Source of the DNA: Balneolales bacterium
GTDB lineage: Bacteria > Bacteroidota > Rhodothermia > Balneolales > Natronogracilivirgulaceae
Reading direction: 5' to 3'
Length of the DNA stretch: 38,038 bases
NCBI GenBank assembly: GCA_007135115.1
Contig: SLJN01000395.1
Coordinates: 1 to 38,038, forward strand
Positions 18,042-26,471 of this stretch are shown here, in pieces (positions within the stretch are counted from its first letter, which is position 1; each line of letters begins with the position of its first letter). The notes under the pieces are model-generated. The model saw nothing but the letters and a program-made list of their open reading frames with translations. It ran no database searches and was not told the origin of the DNA. Made by a program: the position numbers and the translations under genes.

Positions 18042-18186
18042 TCAAAGGCTTTGCAAATCCAGAATTTTTGGCCGAGATCAAGGCCAGGGGAGTTGTAAAA
18101 CCGCAGCGTATTAAGCATACATGAGGATTTGTAAAATTCCGACAACGCAGAGATCGGTCAAAAGGCGGTTTTGCGATACCTTCTAT
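18042..18186. repeat. Imperfect long palindrome, MITE-like element or structured RNA
   Basis: The two ends are related in inverted orientation: AAGGCTTTGCAAATCC on the left against AAGGTATCGCAAAACC on the right (reverse complement), followed by TTTTTGGCCGAGATC against TTTTGACCGATC. Inner arms (GGGGAGTTGTAAAACC and the complement of GGATTTGTAAAATTCC) and a GTAT/ATAC core continue the symmetry. The element is clearly more GC-rich than the flanks and sits alone in a non-coding desert. It has no open frame of note. The pattern suits a non-autonomous mobile repeat that folds as one long hairpin; an RNA gene is the alternative. Confidence 0.45.
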
Positions 18187-18360
18187 TAAGGGACTAACTT
18201 TAATTATTGATGGCTATAGTATAGAATGCCCTTCTTGACTGCAGTTGTATGGACCAACGCACCTTCGACCCGCAATCTTCTATCAATTCCCCTGAAGTAG
18301 TATTTAGTTTAGATTTTGATGGACTTTGTAACCTATTGAATAGATCACTCTAACATATTA

Positions 18361-18397
18361 AAAAAGCCGATACCGAATGAACGGTACCGGCTTTTTT
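18361..18397 (-). terminator. Intrinsic terminator of the third SusC-SusD pair
   Basis: On the minus strand AAAAAAGCCGGTACCG, a TTCATT loop and CGGTATCGGCTTTTTT pair over 14-16 bp. The single imperfect position is a G-U pair only when read on this strand (A-C on the other), which supports minus-strand polarity. It lies 16 bases past the SusD stop at 18413. Confidence 0.93.
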
Positions 18398-18412
18398 CAA
18401 AGTCTTAAATGC

Positions 18413-19741
18413 TTAGTTCCCATCATAAATGGGGCTCCAGGGGTCTTCCCAATCTTGGTCGAAATGTTCGTTACTGTTGATTTCACTATCAGCTATAGGG
18501 AAACATAGCCTGTTGCGGTCGGTTACATCGGGCATACGCTCGAATTCATCGTATGCCGGAACATTGTCTGTACCTTCCAACCCATCATCAATCCACCTAC
18601 GAAGGTCATTCATGAAACGACCTTCGAGCCAGAATTCTATTCTGCGTTCTTCAAGCAGGTGCCCCCAGGCTTCTTCTACATTTTCAGCAGACCGTTCCTC
18701 CAGAGGCTCGCCGCCTTCAGATTGTATATCTGTGCGAACCTCATTTATGATATCCATTGCTTCTTCCCAGTTACCATTTCGAAGTTCGGCTTCTGCCTCT
18801 ATCAGGCGCATTTCACGGCCGGTATTCATGTTAACATTATCCGCAACGCCGCTGAACTTCTGCTGCTCATACAACGGGAGGCCCTCAGGAGTATCATCGG
18901 TTTCACGATCTACCCAGCCGGCTCTTGGATCTCCGGTTTCTTCATAGTACTCCTCGTAAAATGAATTATACACGGTCCAGTCTCCCCATGGGTCATCAGC
19001 TCCCAGATCATACATGATGTTGTACTGATCCGACTCCGAAGACGTATAAACCGCCTGGATCGAAAAATCGTCGCTGACCTGATTTGCATAATCAACCGCT
19101 TCATCCCAACGATTTAATCCGGGGCCCAAAACCGAGGCTAAACCTGCATGTGCAGCTTCTACGATTTGCATTTCCCCTGCGGCCTCACCTACTTGTACCG
19201 CTTCTTCAAAGCGCTCTTTTGCACGCTCAAGATACACGTCATTACCGCCGAGATCTTCACTGCCGTCAATGACAGCCGTACACATGTTTTCACCCAGCAA
19301 TCGGTTGGCGTGGCCGGCCAGTTTCTTTGCCCGGGCATTATAAACATAGGATGAAGCCTCATCTTCCCCGAGTACTTCATCAAACCTTCGGGAGGCATCC
19401 TCAGCAACAAAACGTGCTTGTTGCGCTACATTCCAGGCATTATTATCCAGGGCATCACGCCGCATGTCGCCAACTCTTGGCGGAACTTTAGGACAACAAA
19501 AATTCCGACCTGAACGGGTTATCTGCTTCGCCGACTCCTCACTGTGATAAGCAAGCTGCCAAAGCGAAGTAGAAAGAGCAAAATTGGCACCTTCCACGAC
19601 GGAAGCGTGAGCGCCATCATCATCCAGGAATTCATCTTGTACAGGTCCCGGATTTGTCACTTCGAAGTCGCAAGAGCTCGTTACAAAAGCGACCCCGGCA
19701 ATTAACATAAATCGAGTAAATATCTTTACAGGCTTACGCAT
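18413..19741 (-). CDS. SusD/RagB-family outer membrane lipoprotein, third pair
   Basis: From ATG 19741 the protein has about 442 residues with a lipoprotein signal ending TSSC (Cys24), followed by DFEVTNPGPVQDEFLDD, the start of a RagB/SusD subfamily distinct from copies 1 and 2. SusD features include the Ala-rich TPR-like helices (ARAKKLAGHANRLLGE), GREMRLIEAEAELRNGNWEEA, and LLEERRIEFWLEGRFMNDLRRW. An ATG at 19771 is also possible; longer starts would overlap the SusC stop at 19783. It contains an unusual CC pair (RNFCCPKVPP) and one further Cys (NMCTAV) that could form disulfides. It pairs with the upstream SusC; the ligand is unknown. Confidence 0.9.
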   Translation of the reverse strand: MRKPVKIFTRFMLIAGVAFVTSSCDFEVTNPGPVQDEFLDDDGAHASVVEGANFALSTSLWQLAYHSEESAKQITRSGRNFCCPKVPPRVGDMRRDALDNNAWNVAQQARFVAEDASRRFDEVLGEDEASSYVYNARAKKLAGHANRLLGENMCTAVIDGSEDLGGNDVYLERAKERFEEAVQVGEAAGEMQIVEAAHAGLASVLGPGLNRWDEAVDYANQVSDDFSIQAVYTSSESDQYNIMYDLGADDPWGDWTVYNSFYEEYYEETGDPRAGWVDRETDDTPEGLPLYEQQKFSGVADNVNMNTGREMRLIEAEAELRNGNWEEAMDIINEVRTDIQSEGGEPLEERSAENVEEAWGHLLEERRIEFWLEGRFMNDLRRWIDDGLEGTDNVPAYDEFERMPDVTDRNRLCFPIADSEINSNEHFDQDWEDPWSPIYDGN

Positions 19742-19782
19742 AGCACTATCAGTTTGGTTAAATAATCTCATGACATTCCAGG

Positions 19783-22638
19783 TTAGAATGTGACTCTTAA
19801 GGAACCGGTGAATCGCATTGGTGCAGGTGTGGTTTCGGGAATACCGGTAGTCAATGCCGTTAAACCAGCACGAGACCAGATCATCTCGGGATCGAATGAG
19901 GTAAAATCCTCGTGGGTCCACAATCTGATATTGCTTGCAGAAAAGCTTAAAGACCCGGCGAGATTACCCGGCATGAACGTATCTATCGGAATAGATAAAC
20001 TGATGTTTCTCAATTTGAGATGATCAGCAGGTTCCACCCATAAGCCACTTTCAAGATTTTCACCGAAACAGTGAGCACGATCAAATGCATTGACCTGACC
20101 AATGTTTGAGTGATCATCGGAATACTCACCATGAGGAACAACGGCATACACGTCATCACAGGAAGAAGCGCCGCTTCCGCGATCTACGTTATTCCACTGC
20201 GCATCCTGTGTGATGTAATGCCCGCCCTGGTATTCGAGATTGGCATCCAGCGTAATACCATAGGGAATGGTTATACCGGTTTGAAAACCAATAGTATGCG
20301 TAGGCATAATCGGCCCGAAAAAGGCATCTGTTTCAAACTCCGGATCTGCATATTCATCGGCGTTTACAACCTTAGTCCCACGCTGTACCGGAGCAGGATG
20401 TCCCTCAACAAAAGTGTTAAATGTTTCGCCGCCTGTATCCAGAATTTCGCTGTTGTTCGTAGCCAGACTGCCGCCCACAAACCAGTTAAATCGCTCTGTA
20501 CGGATTACATCAGCATCAACTTCAAGTTCAATCCCTTCATTTTTCAGCGATCCGATATTTTCCAACTGAGAACCCGTAAAGCCCTGGCTTGGAACCTGCG
20601 GCACATTAAATAGCGCATTTTCGGTATGCTGATTATAATAGGTGAAGTTGATGTTCACCATGTTATTCATAATGCTGCTTTCAAATCCGGCTTCAAATTC
20701 CTGGGATCTCTCAGGTCCGAGATCCGGATTACCGACGTTGGCCGGTAGAAAGGCAGACTGACCTTCAAAACTTCTCGGGTTCCAGGTACGCACGGCATCA
20801 AACGGTCCGGGAGCTGTTCCGGCCATACCATAGCCGGCCCGGAGACGAAGTTCACCGAGCGTTTCTTCAGGGAAGAAATCTTCGTCAGAGATCACATAAG
20901 ACCCACTGATTTTCGGATAAGGCTGAAGTCCGAGATCTTCACCGAAGGTACTATTCCCATCAACACGCAGGCCCATCGTAAGGTAGTACCGATCTCTGAA
21001 GTTTAAGGTGGTTTCACCAAAGACACCGGCATCTATGACGCGGGAACTACTGCTATTGACCAGCCTTGATGATGCACTACTGAGCGTATGTTCTCCGGGG
21101 CCCGGCAGTCCAAGGCCAAAGCCATCCAACATTTGCTCATTGGTGGTTACATTTTGTCCACCCCAATTGAAGCGGGTTTGGAAATCTTCACTTACCCGAA
21201 GGGTGTAGGTACCCACGTACTCAAACGAATAGGCTTGGTTCACCCAGTTCTGTTCACTTACGCTTCCCCCGCTTTCAAGGATAAAACCAAATGGGGTATC
21301 GTGCATTTGATCCGTCATAGCACGATCGAGTCCGAAAACGATTCGATTGTTGAAATCGGCAGAAGGATTGTACCGAAAGGTTAAACCGGTGTTCAACCTG
21401 GAATTGGTTTGATACATTTTGGCATCAAAAAGCTGGTTGAGCACCTCCGGATCATCAGATCCAACCGGGCCGGACGGCTGACGGAATGCGTTGAACTGGA
21501 TGCCATACAGGTTATTTCCGACATGAGTAATCGACATATCGTGATTGCTGTATGAGGTATTTAAATCCATAGAAAGGCTTTCCAATAAATCCAGCGTAAG
21601 GTTAGCTCGTATGGAATATCTTTGTTCATGATCGTTCGGATGCACGCCTTCCCCATCATCAAACAAACCGGAAACAAAGTATTCAACACCTTGCTGACCG
21701 CCACTGACCGAAAGGCTATACTCCTGCCCGTAAGCATTTCTCAAATAAGGATCCATGCTTAAATATGGACGTTCATCGGAGCCACCAAAAGCCTGAACAC
21801 TTTGAACCCGCTGGGTTGTATTAAAAGCCCATCTCGGCGCGCCGTCTTCACCTCGTTTGGTAAAAATCTGAATGACACCGGCCGCAGCTTCCGATCCGTA
21901 TAATGTCGTTGCCGAAGCTCCTCTTACGACCTCAAGCCGATCAATATCATTAGGATTTATGTCATTCAGCGGACTGGATGTTGACTGAGGACTCTGCCAA
22001 AACTCCGCTCCACCCGACTGATTCAACGGGTAGCTATCCGCTCCCTGGCGCACACCATCAATGTAGATCAAAGGTTGGTTACTTTGGGACATACTCACGT
22101 TACCGCGCAAGCGGATTGCAGCACCAGCGCCCATTGTTCCAGAGCCGGGGTTAACAGAAACTCCGGTTGCACGACCGGTCAGCATCTGATCAACATTGCG
22201 TACCGGCTCAGAAATTTCAGCCGTACTTATTTCAGAGATATTACTTCCCAGCTCTCGCTGACGTGCACCAATAGCTGCACCGGTTACTACAAGTTCATCC
22301 AACCCGGTCACGTCGGCCGTCAATGATATATCGACGCTTGCTTCTTCACCTTCCACAACATCCACAGTGGTTGTCGACTCCTGATAGCCAACAAAATTAA
22401 CAACCAGCGTATATGAATCTGCCGGAACATCGGTTATTTCAAAATAACCGTCGGCATCAGCGGATGCTCCGGTTCCAAGTTCTTCGATAAGAACTGTTGC
22501 TCCGGGAAGTGCTTCTTCCGTATCTGCATCCACAATATATCCTGAAATCGTACCCGCTGATGAAACCCCAGTGAGGCCCATCAACAGAAACATACACAAT
22601 ATAAATGAGGATAAAGCTGTCGTAGCTTTTTGAGACAT
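19783..22638 (-). CDS. SusC/RagA-family TonB-dependent outer membrane transporter, third pair
   Basis: A strong ribosome site (CGGAGGTT, 22641-22648) directly before ATG 22638 fixes the start, giving 951 residues; a longer frame to 22689 lacks support. There is a signal peptide to about residue 28 (GVSSAG), then a regulatory-like domain (GTISGYIVDADTEEALPGAT). The linker LDELVVTGAAIGARQRELG is followed by plug motifs VDQMLTGRATGVSV, IRLRGNVSMSQSNQPLIYID and LEVVRGASATTLYGSEAAAG. The barrel ends LRVTF. It differs from the other two SusC proteins in linker and plug, so it was not made by the same recent duplication. It is the first gene of a two-gene operon. Confidence 0.95.
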   Translation of the reverse strand: MSQKATTALSSFILCMFLLMGLTGVSSAGTISGYIVDADTEEALPGATVLIEELGTGASADADGYFEITDVPADSYTLVVNFVGYQESTTTVDVVEGEEASVDISLTADVTGLDELVVTGAAIGARQRELGSNISEISTAEISEPVRNVDQMLTGRATGVSVNPGSGTMGAGAAIRLRGNVSMSQSNQPLIYIDGVRQGADSYPLNQSGGAEFWQSPQSTSSPLNDINPNDIDRLEVVRGASATTLYGSEAAAGVIQIFTKRGEDGAPRWAFNTTQRVQSVQAFGGSDERPYLSMDPYLRNAYGQEYSLSVSGGQQGVEYFVSGLFDDGEGVHPNDHEQRYSIRANLTLDLLESLSMDLNTSYSNHDMSITHVGNNLYGIQFNAFRQPSGPVGSDDPEVLNQLFDAKMYQTNSRLNTGLTFRYNPSADFNNRIVFGLDRAMTDQMHDTPFGFILESGGSVSEQNWVNQAYSFEYVGTYTLRVSEDFQTRFNWGGQNVTTNEQMLDGFGLGLPGPGEHTLSSASSRLVNSSSSRVIDAGVFGETTLNFRDRYYLTMGLRVDGNSTFGEDLGLQPYPKISGSYVISDEDFFPEETLGELRLRAGYGMAGTAPGPFDAVRTWNPRSFEGQSAFLPANVGNPDLGPERSQEFEAGFESSIMNNMVNINFTYYNQHTENALFNVPQVPSQGFTGSQLENIGSLKNEGIELEVDADVIRTERFNWFVGGSLATNNSEILDTGGETFNTFVEGHPAPVQRGTKVVNADEYADPEFETDAFFGPIMPTHTIGFQTGITIPYGITLDANLEYQGGHYITQDAQWNNVDRGSGASSCDDVYAVVPHGEYSDDHSNIGQVNAFDRAHCFGENLESGLWVEPADHLKLRNISLSIPIDTFMPGNLAGSLSFSASNIRLWTHEDFTSFDPEMIWSRAGLTALTTGIPETTPAPMRFTGSLRVTF

Positions 22639-22640
22639 AT

Positions 22641-22648
22641 AACCTCCG
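22641..22648 (-). promoter_or_regulatory. Strong Shine-Dalgarno of third SusC gene
   Basis: CGGAGGTT on the minus strand, 2-7 bases before ATG 22638. It is the clearest ribosome binding site among the SusC genes here and decides the start. Confidence 0.85.
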
Positions 22649-22745
22649 TTTGGTTCATATTTAGAACTGCATTTACAGTTTATCTGCAACAGGCAAGATT
22701 GATTTACACAACATCATTTTACCAATGCCATCCTGATGCTATGAA

Positions 22746-22773
22746 AAGTTAACAATATGAACTCATTTGTCAA
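22746..22773 (-). promoter_or_regulatory. Candidate promoter of third SusC-SusD operon
   Basis: On the minus strand TTGACA (22768-22773), 16 bases, then TAACTT (22746-22751). It would give a leader of about 100 bases before the SusC start. It was seen by eye only in AT-rich DNA. Confidence 0.4.
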
Positions 22774-23081
22774 TTTTTGTTTTAATCTGTAAATATTTAG
22801 GAATTTTACATTTCTATATTAATAATTATGAAAAACTTTATCGTTAGGGTAAGTATGATACCAGCTTGGTTAAATTATTTAGCCAGTACTCCGATTATGC
22901 AACTTTGATTCATTATTATATTCTGCAAGATTTGCAATTCTCTTACATTTAATCTTTACTCTCCTGATCTTGATTTAAACTAAACTATACTCTTGTACTT
23001 TGATACAGCGTAATTTCATCGCTTGTATCTCTATACCAGTAAATTCATTAGCCGAATTTGAGGGACATTTACTGCATATAA
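22774..23081. other. Non-coding AT-rich gap between third SusC promoter and groEL terminator
   Basis: About 300 bases with no open frame of coding character and no repeat that I can recognise. Confidence 0.5.
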
Positions 23082-23115
23082 AAAAACCCCGAAGCCAATG
23101 GTTGACTCCGGGGTT
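23082..23115 (-). terminator. Intrinsic terminator of groES-groEL
   Basis: On the minus strand AACCCCGGAGTC and GGCTTCGGGGTT pair over 12 bp with wobble pairs, a loop of about 9 bases, and a following run of T. It lies about 47 bases after the groEL stop. Confidence 0.9.
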
Positions 23116-23161
23116 AGAGACTGTCAGGCTGAGAGCCTGTTTGTCGGGATGGTGAGCGGGA

Positions 23162-24820
23162 TTACATCATGCCGCCCATGCCACCCATTCCGCCCATGCC
23201 GCCCATGTCAGGAGCGCCACCGCCGGCGGGTTCATTGTCATTGTCATCCGGCTTATCGGATACAACCGCTTCGGTAGTGAGCATCAGACCAGCTACGGAA
23301 GCAGCGTTTTCAAGAGCGGTGCGGGTAACCTTGGTCGGGTCAATTACACCTGCTTTGATCAGATCCTCATACACTTCGGTACGAGCGTTGTAGCCGTAGG
23401 CATCTTTGCCTTCTTTAACCTTTTGAACAACGATAGATCCTTCAGCACCGGCATTATTAGAAATGATTCGCAGCGGCTCTTCAAGTGCACGGCGAACAAT
23501 TTGATATCCAGTGGTCTGATCTTCGTTTTCGCCCTTAGCGTTATCGAGAGCATGGGAGCTACGCAGCAGTGATACGCCACCACCGGCTACGATACCTTCT
23601 TCAACAGCAGCGCGGGTAGCGTGCAGTGCGTCTTCAACGCGGGCTTTTTTCTCTTTCATTTCAACTTCAGAAGCAGCTCCGATGTAGAGTACCGCTACAC
23701 CACCGCTGAGCTTAGCCAGACGCTCTTGCAGTTTTTCACGGTCGTAGTCGGAGTCGCTTTCTTCGATGTTGCTCTTAATCTGGTTGATTCGAGCCTGGAT
23801 GTCGTCGTTTTTGCCTTTGCCATCAACAACTGTGGTGTTGTCTTTGTCGATGGAAACACGACCGGCTTGTCCGAGGAAATCCAGAGTTGCGTTTTCGAGC
23901 TTGTAGCCACGCTCTTCGGAAATAACGGTACCTCCGGTGAGGATGGCGATGTCTTCGAGCATAGCCTTACGACGATCACCAAAGCCGGGAGCTTTAACAG
24001 CTGCAATTTTCAGCGTTCCGCGGAGCTTGTTAACAACCAGCGTAGCGAGTGCTTCGCCTTCGATATCCTCGGCAATAATCAGCAGAGGCTTACCGGTTTG
24101 AATTGCTTTCTCGAGGATCGGCAGAAGATCTTTCATATTGGAGATCTTCTTGTCGTGGATCAGGATGTAGGGATCCTCAAGTTCGGTGGTCATCTTCTCT
24201 GAATCGGTAACGAAATAAGGAGAGAGGTAGCCGCGATCAAACTGCATACCTTCTACGGTATCCAGATGAGTTTCGGTTCCCTTAGCTTCCTCAACGGTGA
24301 TAACACCGTCTTTGCCGACTTTTTCCATAGCATCGGCAATGAGGTTTCCGATATACTCATCGTTGTTGGCGGAGATGGTTCCAACCTGAGCGATTTCGCT
24401 GCGGTCACTGATGTCGCGGCTCAGCTTTTTCAATTCTGCAACGACCTTGCCAACGGCATCGTCAATACCACGCTTCAGATCCATTGGATTGGCACCAGCG
24501 GTGACGTTCTTCAGGCCGGTGTTGATGATAGACTGAGCAAGAACGGTAGCAGTGGTTGTTCCGTCACCGGCATTGTCGCTGGTTTTGGAAGCAACTTCAC
24601 GCACCATCTGTGCGCCCATGTTCTCTACTTTTTCTTCAAGTTCGATCTCCTTCGCTACCGTAACACCATCCTTCGTTACCGTAGGAGCTCCGAAAGACTT
24701 TTCAATTACCACGTTACGACCACGAGGTCCGAGCGTAACTTTTACTGCGTTTGAGAGCTTGTCTACACCGCGTTTCAGTGCGTCGCGAGCCTCAACATTA
24801 TAATGGATTAGCTTAGACAT
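23162..24820 (-). CDS. groEL: 60-kDa chaperonin GroEL
   Basis: Full-length GroEL of 552 residues. Conserved segments include [20 protein letters not shown], the ATPase site [11 protein letters not shown] ([19 protein letters not shown] region), [58 protein letters not shown], and a C-terminal GGM repeat tail ([13 protein letters not shown]). It assembles as a double ring with GroES to fold cytoplasmic proteins using ATP. It lies 49 bases after groES in a two-gene operon under the CIRCE-controlled promoter at 25185-25253. All expected features are intact. Confidence 0.99.
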   Translation of the reverse strand: MSKLIHYNVEARDALKRGVDKLSNAVKVTLGPRGRNVVIEKSFGAPTVTKDGVTVAKEIELEEKVENMGAQMVREVASKTSDNAGDGTTTATVLAQSIINTGLKNVTAGANPMDLKRGIDDAVGKVVAELKKLSRDISDRSEIAQVGTISANNDEYIGNLIADAMEKVGKDGVITVEEAKGTETHLDTVEGMQFDRGYLSPYFVTDSEKMTTELEDPYILIHDKKISNMKDLLPILEKAIQTGKPLLIIAEDIEGEALATLVVNKLRGTLKIAAVKAPGFGDRRKAMLEDIAILTGGTVISEERGYKLENATLDFLGQAGRVSIDKDNTTVVDGKGKNDDIQARINQIKSNIEESDSDYDREKLQERLAKLSGGVAVLYIGAASEVEMKEKKARVEDALHATRAAVEEGIVAGGGVSLLRSSHALDNAKGENEDQTTGYQIVRRALEEPLRIISNNAGAEGSIVVQKVKEGKDAYGYNARTEVYEDLIKAGVIDPTKVTRTALENAASVAGLMLTTEAVVSDKPDDNDNEPAGGGAPDMGGMGGMGGMGGMM

Positions 24821-24869
24821 AATTAAATTTCTATTTAGTTAAAGGTTAAACTGAATGAGCAAGTTTGGG

Positions 24870-25154
24870 TTACACAGTACCCAGAATATCGTTTTCACGC
24901 ATTATCATATACTCATCGCCATCAAGCGTGATCTCAGTGCCGGCATACTTGCCATACAGCACCTTGTCTCCCTCTTTTACGGTCATATCAACTTTCTGAC
25001 CGTTCTCCACTTTACCAGGTCCTACACTTACGACGGTACCGCGCTGTGGCTTTTCCTTGGCGGTATCCGGGATGATAATGCCGGACTCGGTCTTTTCTTC
25101 AGCGCTATCCGGCTTAACCAGAACTCGATCGCTTAAAGGTTTGAACTTACTCAT
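24870..25154 (-). CDS. groES: 10-kDa co-chaperonin GroES
   Basis: A 94-residue GroES with [20 protein letters not shown] at the start, the mobile loop region [26 protein letters not shown], the roof-loop region [15 protein letters not shown] and the closing [13 protein letters not shown]. It caps GroEL. It is the first gene of groES-groEL; AGGT precedes the ATG. The leader carries the CIRCE operator about 30 bases upstream, so repression by HrcA and induction by heat or unfolded protein are expected. No hrcA gene is in the window. Confidence 0.98.
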   Translation of the reverse strand: MSKFKPLSDRVLVKPDSAEEKTESGIIIPDTAKEKPQRGTVVSVGPGKVENGQKVDMTVKEGDKVLYGKYAGTEITLDGDEYMIMRENDILGTV

Positions 25155-25184
25155 ACCTGTAAAATATTTTTGTTGTTTTGGTTT

Positions 25185-25211
25185 TTAGCACTCAATTCTT
25201 GAGAGTGCTAA
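25185..25211 (-). promoter_or_regulatory. CIRCE operator (HrcA binding site)
   Basis: TTAGCACTC-N9-GAGTGCTAA, a perfect match to the CIRCE consensus with the exact 9-base spacer. It lies in the transcribed leader just after the predicted start point of groES. Confidence 0.97.
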
Positions 25212-25224
25212 TTATTTCGCGGAG

Positions 25225-25253
25225 AAGATATACATTCGGCGACATTATGTCAA
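25225..25253 (-). promoter_or_regulatory. groES-groEL promoter, sigma70-like
   Basis: On the minus strand TTGACA (25248-25253), a 17-base spacer and TATCTT (25225-25230). The expected start point falls a few bases before the CIRCE element, the usual arrangement for HrcA repression. Confidence 0.8.
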
Positions 25254-25257
25254 CATC

Positions 25258-25277
25258 CTAAAAGGCTACAATAGCCT
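25258..25277 (-). terminator. Small candidate terminator directly upstream of the groES promoter
   Basis: On the minus strand AGGCTA-TTG-TAGCCT followed by TTT, a perfect 6-bp stem ending about 10 bases before the groES -35 box. It could insulate groESL from read-through of the gene at 25613, about 340 bases away. The stem is short. Confidence 0.35.
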
Positions 25278-25612
25278 CCATGAAAGGATTCCACAGCTAT
25301 CTATCTCCTACAGAAATGCTTGATCACAGTCTAAAAACTACTTGAGTACAAACACAGTCATTTGCACTCGCCCCATGTAACTGCTAATAACTACTGATAT
25401 TGTGTTATCGCAACACTCACTCATCACCCTGAGAATAGATTGATTCTGACACCAGAGCTAATTATTCAAAAGCGGGATTTCGAAGTGCTTTATAAAGGCG
25501 AGCTGTGATAATTCACCTATACAGTTACCTCTTGTAGTTTAATTCGGGAAATTTGCGTAACAAATAACTGTATAGTAGCCTGTTGAATAGAGCTGATTAA
25601 GAGATAATGAAT
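25278..25612. other. Non-coding gap between the coiled-coil protein gene and groES
   Basis: About 335 bases with no recognised gene or repeat. Only the small hairpin at its left edge is structured. Confidence 0.4.
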
Positions 25613-26110
25613 TTACTTTTCGGAGACCGCAAGAATTTCGAACTCCGGCTCATGATCTTCGCCAACGTCGTAACTCAATATGAGCTGCCCCATGATATGC
25701 CCGTCTTCAAAAGTGGCAAACATCCATTTGTCGTTTAATACGTGGATGGCTTCGCGGTCATAGAAATTCATAGTTCCACCGAGCACTCCTTCTGTAGGAA
25801 TTAAATCCGGGCGCTCCTGAAGCCTGTCCCTGAGAAAAGAAACAGGCTCGTTAATATTGATGCGTTCAAATTGGCGCAGATCATAGTCGGTGAATGGCTG
25901 AAATGCTACAAAATTGCCATTGCCGGTTTGTTCCTCCTCGTGCAGATGGGCCTGATCGTCTAACTGATCTTCAAGCTGGCGTACTTCCTCCCGGCAGTTT
26001 TCAAGATTTTCTTCCAACTCACGCAGATTTTGCTGCGATAAATACATGATCACACCCAAAACCACCAATAATCCGGCGAGTACTCCGATTAATATCTTTA
26101 AAAAATTCAT
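25613..26110 (-). CDS. Membrane-anchored coiled-coil protein of unknown function
   Basis: A 165-residue protein. One N-terminal transmembrane helix (ILIGVLAGLLVVLGVIMYL, about 6-24) is followed by a charged coiled coil (about 28-60, heptad-like NLRELEENLENCREEVRQLE) and then a globular C-terminal domain of roughly 100 residues (FVAFQPFTDYDLRQFERINI, KWMFATFEDGHIMGQLILSY). No family is recognised. The single anchor and coiled coil suggest a periplasmic domain held at the inner membrane, perhaps oligomeric. AGGGAAG lies shortly before the ATG. No operon partner is evident. Confidence 0.75.
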   Translation of the reverse strand: MNFLKILIGVLAGLLVVLGVIMYLSQQNLRELEENLENCREEVRQLEDQLDDQAHLHEEEQTGNGNFVAFQPFTDYDLRQFERININEPVSFLRDRLQERPDLIPTEGVLGGTMNFYDREAIHVLNDKWMFATFEDGHIMGQLILSYDVGEDHEPEFEILAVSEK

Positions 26111-26330
26111 ATTACGTGCTTCCCTGTTGTTGCAGTTGAGAAAATGACAAGCTTTGATGCCACAAAAGTTTAACAGATGCGGGAATGTTTCATTGCTTTG
26201 AAAACTGGATCAAGATTCGGCATGCAATGAACCCACATTCTGCATTTTATGAATATGATTGGCGCTTTCCCATGAATCCCTCGGATACCCTGGTCGGTAA
26301 TTTTGCCTCGGGATGTTTTTGGTTGGGGAC
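26111..26330. other. Non-coding spacer left of repeat cluster
   Basis: About 220 bases between the coiled-coil gene start and the repeat remnants. No gene and no clear promoter hexamers are seen. Confidence 0.35.
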
Positions 26331-26462
26331 TTATTGACCCGGGATTCCGCTCCGCTACATCCCACGCTACCTATCAAACGTCCTTACAGGACGTTTTTCA
26401 AATTCATCTTAGCGCTATTTATCTTTCAACATATCTGTGCAAATCCGCGTAAATCCGTGGCG
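26331..26462. repeat. Cluster of short intergenic repeat remnants downstream of icmF
   Basis: Three structured pieces lie in 130 bases: GGGAT (26341-26345) with ATCCC (26359-26363) around a TCCGCTCCGCT core; a perfect 9-bp hairpin AAACGTCCT-TAC-AGGACGTTT (26376-26396) followed by TT; and a 10-base direct repeat AAATCCGCGT / AAATCCGTGG (26441-26460). These resemble dispersed intergenic repeats of Bacteroidota-type genomes (recollection, not searched). The hairpin has its T-run on the plus strand, the wrong side for a terminator of icmF. Confidence 0.45.
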
Positions 26463-26471
26463 AAAAACCAA

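Noticed and set aside
26376-26396. Hairpin as the icmF terminator
   Set aside because: The longer T-run follows on the plus strand, whereas icmF is on the minus strand, where only three T follow; it is kept as a repeat instead.
26441-26460. Direct repeat AAATCCGCGT/AAATCCGTGG as a possible CRISPR start
   Set aside because: There are only two imperfect 10-base units with no spacers and no cas genes.
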